Assembly: GCA_017511325.1 (NCBI GenBank)
Contig: JAFWKS010000106.1
Location: forward strand, 1-5,855
Source of the DNA: Erysipelotrichaceae bacterium
Lineage (GTDB): Bacteria; Bacillota_I; Bacilli_A; Erysipelotrichales; Erysipelotrichaceae
Length of the DNA: 5,855 nucleotides
Reading direction: 5' to 3'
Made by a program: the position numbers and the translations under genes. Numbering within the stretch: position 1 is the stretch's first letter; every line of letters begins with the position of its first letter. This document shows, piece after piece, positions 1-4,756 of the stretch. The notes under the pieces were generated by a model. The model had not been told where the DNA came from. It made no database searches and worked only from the letters and a program-made list of their open reading frames with translations.

Positions 1-432
1 AACAGATGGAATGTTGAAGTCATAGCTGACGGCAATCATATCGAAAGAAACGTTTTGAAGCTGATTCTGAACAATATCGACAAAGACAGGATCATGCTGG
101 TAACGGATTCAAGCACAGCCAAGAATCTTCCTGATGGTGAGTATGAATTCATGTCCAGGAAATGCACCAAAAAAGGTACGAGATTCATGACCCATGACGG
201 GCACTATGCCGGAAGTGTCGTTTCGATAAACGATGAAATGAAAGTATTGTATGAACTAGGTGCCAAATACACAGATCTTTTGCTGTATTCAGGCTACAAT
301 GCCTACAGATTCTACGGGCTGGATAAACGCTTCGGTACTCTGGAAAAAGGCAAGTATGCCGATCTGGTCATCATGGATGATGATCTGAACATCAAAAACG
401 TAATGCTGAAAGGAGAATTCATGTATGCTTGA
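1..432 (+). CDS. nagA: N-acetylglucosamine-6-phosphate deacetylase, C-terminal part (5' end outside window)
   Basis: The reading frame is open from base 1, so about 143 C-terminal residues are present and the N-terminal metal-binding half lies upstream of the window. NagA is a cytoplasmic amidohydrolase-superfamily enzyme that removes acetate from GlcNAc-6-phosphate to give glucosamine-6-phosphate. Visible signatures in order: VIADGNHI near the start (the DG-H substrate loop), LVTDS (its Asp corresponds to the catalytic Asp), LPDGEY, HYAGS (usual form LAGS), and the C-terminal GTLEKGKYADLVIMD that closes the small beta domain. One oddity is that the usual NPA/YPA segment before the Gly-Leu is here SGYNAYRFYG, without the proline, so this is a divergent family member. 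An in-frame TTG at 55 is not the true start because homology continues upstream of it. The 3' end overlaps the next gene by 8 bases. Confidence 0.88.
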   Translation, partial: NRWNVEVIADGNHIERNVLKLILNNIDKDRIMLVTDSSTAKNLPDGEYEFMSRKCTKKGTRFMTHDGHYAGSVVSINDEMKVLYELGAKYTDLLLYSGYNAYRFYGLDKRFGTLEKGKYADLVIMDDDLNIKNVMLKGEFMYA

Positions 433-628
433 TTTCTATATCAGAGTGATCATCTTCTTCATCTGTTTCCTTCTCTCTTTTTATGCGTTGGGTGCTTTGG
501 ACTTCAACCGCTTTCTCAAACAGGGCAAGGTAGTTCAGGGACAGATCCTGTATTTTATTCTGGCTTGCTGCATGGCTTATCTGATGGGCAACTTCTTTAT
601 TGCCCTTATTTACTTTTACAATAAGTAG
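425..628 (+). CDS. DUF1146 family (YwzB-like) small integral membrane protein
   Basis: This 67-residue protein has two hydrophobic segments, about residues 5-24 and 40-63, separated by a short basic stretch, FNRFLKQGKVVQGQ. That arrangement (ALxxLxFxxxxKxGxxxQxxxLYxxLA, then a second membrane helix containing NFF) matches DUF1146/YwzB, a conserved Bacillota family of unknown function, at nearly the usual length. The ATG at 425 lies inside the last codons of nagA (8-base overlap) and is served by AGGAG at 411-415 with a 9-base spacer, so it is probably translationally coupled to nagA. No terminator is visible after it. The family has no established biochemical role, so no function is assigned. 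Confidence 0.8.
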   Translation: MLDFYIRVIIFFICFLLSFYALGALDFNRFLKQGKVVQGQILYFILACCMAYLMGNFFIALIYFYNK

Positions 629-638
629 TTCGTATAAT
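609..638 (+). promoter_or_regulatory. Predicted sigma-A type promoter for the GlsB-like gene
   Basis: A perfect TATAAT lies at 633-638, with TTTACT at 609-614 as a 4-of-6 match to the -35 consensus and an 18-base spacer. Transcription would start near 645, some 25 bases before the ATG at 670. It overlaps the 3' end of the DUF1146 gene. The -10 box is strong and the -35 box only fair. Confidence 0.5.
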
Positions 639-669
639 ATTTAGTTGAGAAATAAAGGAGGATTAAAAA

Positions 670-912
670 ATGATCGGTTTAATTATTTCTTTATTATTTG
701 CAGCTGGTATTGGTTACGTAGCTGGACAGTTCATGGGTCTTAATGGTCCGTGGTACATCAATGTACTGTTAGGTTTGGCTGGCGGTGTAGTTGGTGGCTT
801 AGTATTCTCCTTGTTAGGATTCACTACATCATCAATCATCGGCGACATTATCTCATCAGTAGTTGGTGCTTGCCTGGTTATCGTACTTTACAATAAATTC
901 TTAAAGAAATAG
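670..912 (+). CDS. GlsB/YeaQ/YmgE family small stress-type membrane protein
   Basis: This 80-residue, almost wholly hydrophobic protein has three predicted membrane helices, about residues 2-22, 30-51 and 54-75. The glycine-rich pattern (AAGIGYVAGQFMG, then NVLLGLAGGVVGGLVFSLLG) is typical of the transglycosylase-associated/GlsB family. Members are inner-membrane proteins often linked to general or envelope stress, but no enzymatic activity is established despite the older family name. A near-ideal ribosome site, AAAGGAGG at 655-662, sits 7 bases before the ATG. Leucine codons are mostly TTA (7 of 13) and valine mostly GTA/GTT, unlike the CTG/CTT-rich SIS genes downstream, which fits a highly expressed gene. 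It is a single-gene unit with its own promoter and terminator. Confidence 0.82.
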   Translation: MIGLIISLLFAAGIGYVAGQFMGLNGPWYINVLLGLAGGVVGGLVFSLLGFTTSSIIGDIISSVVGACLVIVLYNKFLKK

Positions 913-940
913 GCTGTAAATAGTAAGCTCGCAAAAGAAG

Positions 941-977
941 AAGCCCTGCAGAAGCTTTGAAGCTGCGGGGCTTTTTA
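941..977 (+). terminator. Intrinsic terminator of the GlsB-like gene
   Basis: AAGCCCTGCAG at 941-951 pairs with CTGCGGGGCTT at 963-973 through 11 pairs, one of them a G-U wobble, with an 11-base loop. A T run at 972-976 follows. It sits 28 bases after the stop codon of the GlsB-like gene. Confidence 0.85.
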
Positions 978-980
978 AAT

Positions 981-1007
981 TAAAAAAGCAGACTTTACAG
1001 TCTGCTT
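981..1007 (-). terminator. Intrinsic terminator of the EIIA gene
   Basis: A perfect 9-base inverted repeat, AAGCAGACT at 986-994 and AGTCTGCTT at 999-1007, is separated by a 4-base loop. On the minus strand it is followed by a run of T (complement of the A run at 982-987), and it lies 22 bases past the EIIA stop codon. It stands tail to tail with the plus-strand terminator at 941-977. Confidence 0.85.
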
Positions 1008-1029
1008 GAACATATTCGTAAAGATGGAT

Positions 1030-1443
1030 CTACTGCATATTTGCCTTCAGTGTTTCTTTCAGATCGGCAATGCCATCATGTCCGGACTGAACCAGTTCGG
1101 AAACAGTGCAGTCGCTTGCTTCTCTGACAGAAAGGATCTGCAGGATCATGGCCAGATTGACACCGGTGATGACCTGGATCTTGTCACTTTCAAGATCTTC
1201 AGCAATTATCCTCATCATGCAGTTGCATGGTGAGCCAAACAGCATGTCACAGAAAACATATACGCCATCGCCTGTATCTACTTCAGCTATCGCCTGTTTC
1301 AAAACATCGACAAACTCGTCGGGATTATCTTCAGCGTTGAGACAGCAGGCTTTCATCTGCGCCTGTTCACCAAAAAACAGTTTTGAAGTTTCAAGAATGC
1401 CCTGGGCCATAGGACCATGGCTAGTAATTACTATACCTTTCAT
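1030..1443 (-). CDS. Stand-alone PTS EIIA component, mannose/fructose/sorbose/N-acetylgalactosamine class
   Basis: This 137-residue protein is the length of a single EIIA-Man domain. In this class EIIA accepts phosphate from HPr on a histidine and passes it to EIIB at the membrane. The N-terminus KGIVITSHGPMAQGILET contains the phospho-acceptor His9 in the standard SHG-x-x-A-x-G setting. CDMLFGSP at residues 65-72 holds the Asp (D66) that pairs with the active histidine in this fold, and ITGVNLAMIL at 92-101 is the third conserved block. The segment after GSP is unusual, with Cys73 and Cys75 plus Cys65 and Cys33-Cys34 nearby. The start ATG has AAGAGGAG 5 bases upstream. No EIIB, EIIC or EIID gene is present here, so it either serves a transporter elsewhere or acts as a regulator. 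It is transcribed divergently from the SIS operon, which suggests a shared regulatory region. Confidence 0.88.
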   Translation of the reverse strand: MKGIVITSHGPMAQGILETSKLFFGEQAQMKACCLNAEDNPDEFVDVLKQAIAEVDTGDGVYVFCDMLFGSPCNCMMRIIAEDLESDKIQVITGVNLAMILQILSVREASDCTVSELVQSGHDGIADLKETLKANMQ

Positions 1444-1523
1444 TTTTTCTCCTCTTATACTTATATTCTATTACTTTTTTGAGGGTTTATAATAAAACTA
1501 GAATGAAAGAGGAGAGAGTTTCA
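1444..1523. promoter_or_regulatory. Divergent promoter region between EIIA and the SIS operon
   Basis: These 80 bases hold both ribosome sites and must drive the minus-strand EIIA gene and the plus-strand SIS operon. On the plus strand a perfect TATAAT lies at 1488-1493 with no good -35 box at 16-18 bases. On the minus strand TAGAAT (complement of 1465-1470) and TATAAG are possible -10 boxes, also with poor -35 boxes. The plus -10 lies in the short inverted repeat GTTT...AAAC (1485-1498). Poor -35 elements would fit activator dependence. I see no convincing cre site, NagR-type operator or sigma-54 -24/-12 element. Confidence 0.4.
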
Positions 1524-2243
1524 ATGGATGTAAAAAAGGAATACTTTGAACTCATCAAGTCAAAAGTCAACGAAGCTTATAATACGCAGCATGAACAGAT
1601 GGCAAAAGTAGCTGCCATGTTCGGTGAATGCATGGACAATCTTGGTGTCGTTCAGCTTTTTGGTGTCAGACACGGTGAAGAATTCGTGAATGAACTCAAT
1701 TACAGGGCGGGAGGCATTGCCCCTTTTCATGCCTATAAATTCAGAGATCTGATCCTGAATAAGAAACTTGAACAGCAGCAGATCGACAGCGGAGAGGTCT
1801 ATGATGATTTAGGCGTTATCGACAGGTTTGAAGAATTGTACGAGCTTGATGATCGGGATATGTATTGTCTGGTAAGCTTTTATGGCAATGAGCCGCTGGT
1901 CATAGAACTCGCAAAAAGAGCCCGGGCTAAAGGTCAGAAAGTCGTTGCTGTCGTAAATAAGAGATCCTATGATAAAGCAGGAGGTACGCTTCTTGATTAT
2001 TGCGATGCCTATCTCGACATGTGCGCTGATGAACCGGATGTTGCCTTAAATATCGATGGCGTCAAAACAGGACAATTGAGTTCGACTGTTGCCAACGTCA
2101 TAGCACAGATGCTGACGGCGGAAGTATACAGATACTTCACAGATAACGGCAAGGAAGCTCCGATCCTTCTTTCTGCCAACATCAAGGGAGCAGATGTCCA
2201 CAACAATTCTTTGACCGATCCGTATGGAAGGAGGATCAGATAA
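1524..2243 (+). CDS. SIS-fold sugar isomerase-like protein 1, degenerate in the phosphosugar-binding motifs
   Basis: This 239-residue protein is the same length as the intact paralogue at 2974. It aligns end to end with the UPF0309-like SIS family, whose members are phosphosugar-binding proteins of poorly known substrate. Preserved features are YRAGG at 60-64, IDGVKTGQLSS at 177-187, Glu200 and SANIKGADVHN at 217-227. Lost features are FGxGHS, here FGVRHG (46-51); SNSG, here SFYG (118-121); and RHPSGK, here RSYDKAGG (147-154). The ligand-binding loops of the SIS fold are therefore altered and normal isomerase activity is doubtful. The ATG at 1524 is chosen because GGAG at 1511-1514 precedes it by 9 bases. 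An upstream ATG at 1503 has no ribosome site, and a TTG at 1479 would put the -10 box inside the gene. Its stop codon overlaps the next start by one base. Confidence 0.82.
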   Translation: MDVKKEYFELIKSKVNEAYNTQHEQMAKVAAMFGECMDNLGVVQLFGVRHGEEFVNELNYRAGGIAPFHAYKFRDLILNKKLEQQQIDSGEVYDDLGVIDRFEELYELDDRDMYCLVSFYGNEPLVIELAKRARAKGQKVVAVVNKRSYDKAGGTLLDYCDAYLDMCADEPDVALNIDGVKTGQLSSTVANVIAQMLTAEVYRYFTDNGKEAPILLSANIKGADVHNNSLTDPYGRRIR

Positions 2244-2971
2244 TGATAGATGCCAAAAGATTCAAAGATGAATTAAGTCAGCTGCTGGATCATCTGTATG
2301 ATTCGCAAAAGGATAATATCGAAGCAGTAGCACATGCTATGAAGGAATGTATTGAAAAGGATGGCGTCGTTCATGTCTTTGGTTCAGGGCATTCAGTAGG
2401 TCTGGGCATCGATATCAAGAACCGTCTGGGTTCTCTTGTTCCGATCCACATCATGGAAATGACCGATTTTGTCACCAGAGGAGATATCACGGTCGAAGAA
2501 TTTATGGACCGCAAGAATATCTTTGAAAGAAAACCCGGCGTAGCCAGAAAGCTCTATGAACTTTATGACATCAAGCCACAGGATATCTTTATCGTCATTT
2601 CCAACTCCGGGATTAACGGCATCGTCATCGATATTGCCGATCTGGCCAGACAGAACGGGCACAAAGTTGTGATCATAACATCCATGAAACATACTCTGGC
2701 TGAAGAGCCAAGACATCCTAGCGGCAAGAAACTGTATGAATTCGGTGACATTGTCATCGATAACTGCGGTCCGCATGGCGATGCACTGCTGGAAACAGAT
2801 GGCGTGGCAAAGGTCTGTTCCGTAAGCTCCATCTGCAACAACTGTATTGCCCAGGCAATGGCAGCCAGAACGATCGAGCTGCTTAAGGCTGATGGCTATG
2901 AGCTTCCTATCCTGAATGGTGATAAGGAGCATGATGAAAAACTTAAAAACAGATATGAGGGGAGAGCATAA
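2243..2971 (+). CDS. SIS-fold sugar isomerase-like protein 2, N-terminal motifs intact, C-terminal motifs lost
   Basis: This 242-residue protein is paralogous to both neighbours. The SIS phosphosugar-binding motifs are intact: HVFGSGHS at 44-51, VISNSGINGIVIDIA at 118-132 and PRHPSGKKLYE at 156-166, followed by a conserved IDNCGPHGDALLE. By contrast the RAGG after the first loop is NRLG (60-63), the KTGxxSS block is AKVCSVSS (189-196), the helix Glu of the family is Arg209, and the C-terminal SANVDGxD block is replaced by a charged tail. Cys175, Cys192, Cys198 and Cys201 cluster in the C-terminal half. Translation starts at ATG 2243, which overlaps the TAA of the previous gene, with AAGGAGG at 2228-2234 giving an 8-base spacer. 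This points to tight translational coupling and perhaps 1:1 production with protein 1. Its substrate is unknown. Confidence 0.85.
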   Translation: MIDAKRFKDELSQLLDHLYDSQKDNIEAVAHAMKECIEKDGVVHVFGSGHSVGLGIDIKNRLGSLVPIHIMEMTDFVTRGDITVEEFMDRKNIFERKPGVARKLYELYDIKPQDIFIVISNSGINGIVIDIADLARQNGHKVVIITSMKHTLAEEPRHPSGKKLYEFGDIVIDNCGPHGDALLETDGVAKVCSVSSICNNCIAQAMAARTIELLKADGYELPILNGDKEHDEKLKNRYEGRA

Positions 2972-2973
2972 AA

Positions 2974-3693
2974 ATGAATTATGAATATGGTGACAAGATT
3001 ATTGAAGTAATGAAGTATGCTGAAGAAAAAAACAAGGATGTGATCAAGGAGCTTGCAAAGAAATTCGCTGAGAATATCGAGAATGACAAGATCATCCACA
3101 CATTCGGTACCGGACATTCACACATGCTTGGTATCGAGCTCTTTGCCAGAGCCGGAGGATTAGGCAATGTTGATGCAATGCTGGATCCTGATACTTTGAC
3201 ATCCTTTGGTGCACAGCGTTCAGGAGCCATGGAAAAGACACCAGGCGTTGCCGATGTGGTCTATGATTCCTACAACATTGAACCAGGCGACATCATGATC
3301 ATCACTTCCAATTCCGGTAGAAACGCCATGCCTATTGAAATGGCCATGCGCTGCAAGAAAGAGGGCGTATATGTCGTGGCCTTGACCAATCTTGAACAGT
3401 CAAGAAATCAGACTTCAAGGCATCCAAGCGGCAAGCGCCTGTTTGAAGTTGCCGACTGCGTCATCGATTCGTGTGTACCGATGGCCGATGCCACGATGGA
3501 TCTTGATGGCATCAAGACCGGTCCGGCTTCTTCGATCGTCACGATGTTTCTGATCAATACGATCGCTACTGAAGCGATGAAGATCGTTTTGTCTCATGGC
3601 AAGCGTCCGTATGTCTTCCAGTCACAGAACGTCGATGGCTTTGACAATAATGCCATCTACGAACACTTCAAGGGAAGAATAAAACACTTCTAA
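2974..3693 (+). CDS. SIS domain sugar-phosphate isomerase-like protein 3 (UPF0309-like), all motifs intact
   Basis: This 239-residue cytoplasmic protein is the most canonical of the three tandem copies. In order it shows IHTFGTGHSHMLGIELFARAGG at about 41-62 (first phosphate-binding loop), ITSNSGRNAMPIEMA at 110-124 (second loop), SRHPSGKRLFEVAD at 148-161, VIDSCVPMADA at 163-173, DGIKTGPASS at 178-187, Glu200 in the following helix, and SQNVDGFDNN at 217-226. These match the SIS family often annotated as UPF0309 or sugar isomerase domain-containing protein, related to GmhA-type phosphoheptose isomerases. It lacks the signature of the MurQ etherase. It starts 2 bases after the previous stop with GAGGGGAG at 2957-2964 as ribosome site, and is the last gene before a terminator. 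It is probably an active aldose/ketose phosphate isomerase or a sugar-phosphate binding protein; the substrate is not known. Confidence 0.88.
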   Translation: MNYEYGDKIIEVMKYAEEKNKDVIKELAKKFAENIENDKIIHTFGTGHSHMLGIELFARAGGLGNVDAMLDPDTLTSFGAQRSGAMEKTPGVADVVYDSYNIEPGDIMIITSNSGRNAMPIEMAMRCKKEGVYVVALTNLEQSRNQTSRHPSGKRLFEVADCVIDSCVPMADATMDLDGIKTGPASSIVTMFLINTIATEAMKIVLSHGKRPYVFQSQNVDGFDNNAIYEHFKGRIKHF

Positions 3694-3705
3694 ATAAAGA
3701 TGCAG

Positions 3706-3733
3706 GGCTGTTGCGGAAGCAGCAGCCTTTTTT
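3706..3733 (+). terminator. Intrinsic terminator of the SIS operon
   Basis: GGCTGTTGC at 3706-3714 pairs with GCAGCAGCC at 3719-3727 (9 pairs, one G-U wobble) around the stable tetraloop GGAA, followed by six T at 3728-3733. It is 12 bases after the stop of the third SIS gene and separates that operon from the oxidoreductase gene. Confidence 0.92.
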
Positions 3734-3769
3734 ACAGATGCAAAGGCAGAAAATTCAGGCAAATTGTTT

Positions 3770-3775
3770 TAAAAT
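3770..3775 (+). promoter_or_regulatory. Possible -10 element for leaderless transcription of the oxidoreductase gene
   Basis: TAAAAT at 3770-3775 ends six bases before the ATG at 3782, the distance expected between a -10 box and the transcription start. The gene follows a strong terminator, so a promoter must lie within about 48 bases. No good -35 box is seen at the proper spacing, so this assignment is tentative. Confidence 0.3.
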
Positions 3776-3781
3776 ATTATT

Positions 3782-4708
3782 ATGAAACTGGTGATATTTG
3801 GCTGCGGAAAGATCGCCAACAGAATAGCTAGATCCTGCAAGCTTGTGGAAGGACTTGAGCTGCTTGGCTTTGCCTCTAGGGACCCGCAAAAAGCTAAAGA
3901 ATACTGTGAGACATATAATTGCAAGGAATATGGTGACTACGATCGTTTTCTTAACAGCGATGTTGATGCCATATATATTGCAACATACAACGGATCGCAT
4001 CATGAACTGATCAGAAGATGCCTTGAACACAAGAAGAACGTCATCTGTGAAAAGCCGATGCTTTTCAGTATTGAAGAAAATCGGGAAATGTTTGAACTGG
4101 CCAGGAAAAATGACGTCCTGCTGATGGAGGCACTTAAATCGGTATTCCTGCCGATAAACATAAAAGTCAAGCAGATGGTAAAAGATAAGACCATTGGTGA
4201 TATAGAGGAGATCTATGCTGCTTTCATGAGGAATGGTTCTCATGATGAAGATCACTGGATCAATGATCCTGAAACAGGTGGAGCTATGGTCGATCTTGGA
4301 TCATATTGTGTCGGAACGATGAATTACATAATGGGTGTCGTTCCTGAACTGATCGAAAAAAGAACCGATCGAACAGAAAACAGAGCTGAAAGCAATGGCG
4401 AAGCTGTTATAGACTATGGCGGGATCAAAGGCAGGGCATGCGTTTCCAACCACAAAGACGGAGATTGTTTCCTGCTTGTAAAGGGCACGAAAGGCTATAT
4501 CAAAGTGGATAATTTCTGGAAGACGGGTGATGGATATTATGAGATCGATGATCAAAGATATGAACTTAATGAAGAATGCATCTCCGACTTCTACTATGAA
4601 CTTAAACATTTCAATGATCTTGTCGTCAGCGGTATGAGCCAGTCGTTCGTGATGAATGAGTCAGCTTCGGAAAACATCCTGAAGATCACGGGCAGTTTTG
4701 AGAATTGA
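3782..4708 (+). CDS. Gfo/Idh/MocA family NAD(P)-dependent oxidoreductase
   Basis: This 308-residue cytoplasmic protein is slightly short for the family (usually 320-390). The N-terminal Rossmann fold opens with VIFGCGKIANRIA at 4-16, a GxGxI dinucleotide-binding loop. A charged SRD at 32-34 ends the second strand. TYNGSHHE at 68-75 stands for the usual TPNxxHxE, and CEKPM at 89-93 is the family EKP motif with its catalytic-region Lys91. The C-terminal domain carries TGGAMVDLGSYCV at 165-177, where Asp171 and Tyr175 match the D-x-G-x-Y seen in dihydrodiol/glucose-fructose oxidoreductase-like members. The start is fixed by the Rossmann motif, which leaves no room for a later ATG. No Shine-Dalgarno site precedes it: the nearest AAAGG is 37 bases away. 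Such enzymes oxidise or reduce sugars, inositols or their derivatives; the substrate is undetermined. Confidence 0.9.
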   Translation: MKLVIFGCGKIANRIARSCKLVEGLELLGFASRDPQKAKEYCETYNCKEYGDYDRFLNSDVDAIYIATYNGSHHELIRRCLEHKKNVICEKPMLFSIEENREMFELARKNDVLLMEALKSVFLPINIKVKQMVKDKTIGDIEEIYAAFMRNGSHDEDHWINDPETGGAMVDLGSYCVGTMNYIMGVVPELIEKRTDRTENRAESNGEAVIDYGGIKGRACVSNHKDGDCFLLVKGTKGYIKVDNFWKTGDGYYEIDDQRYELNEECISDFYYELKHFNDLVVSGMSQSFVMNESASENILKITGSFEN

Positions 4709-4732
4709 ATGCTGAAACCAGGCATGGATAAT
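4705..4732 (+). promoter_or_regulatory. Possible promoter for the permease gene
   Basis: TTGAAT at 4705-4710 and GATAAT at 4727-4732 are separated by 16 bases and would start transcription near 4739, before the ribosome site. No terminator lies between the oxidoreductase and permease genes, so read-through from the upstream gene is equally possible. Confidence 0.33.
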
Positions 4733-4756
4733 ATGCAAATAATAAAGGTGTGAATT

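Noticed and set aside
1106..1492. Plus-strand open frames opposite the EIIA gene (also 1006-1233)
   Set aside because: The minus-strand EIIA has family motifs, a ribosome site and a terminator; these frames are shadows of it.
1479..1523. N-terminal extension of SIS protein 1 from TTG 1479 or ATG 1503
   Set aside because: The extension would include the -10 box and the ribosome site, and the length from 1524 equals that of intact paralogue 3.
2393..2932. Minus-strand open frame of 179 codons opposite SIS gene 2
   Set aside because: It lies entirely within a strongly supported coding gene; the product resembles a random antisense translation and has no ribosome site.
1524..3693. Recent DNA-level tandem repeat among the three SIS genes
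   Set aside because: The copies are clearly homologous at protein level but too diverged to show long identical DNA stretches, so this is ancient paralogy.
2974..3693. N-acetylmuramic acid 6-phosphate etherase (MurQ) identity for a SIS protein
   Set aside because: The MurQ signature around its first loop is absent and the FGTGHSHML/RHPSGK pattern fits the UPF0309-like family instead.
3755..4255. Long minus-strand open frame of 166 codons opposite the oxidoreductase gene
   Set aside because: It is antisense to a gene with clear Rossmann and EKP motifs, begins with no ribosome site, and its translation shows no recognisable domain.
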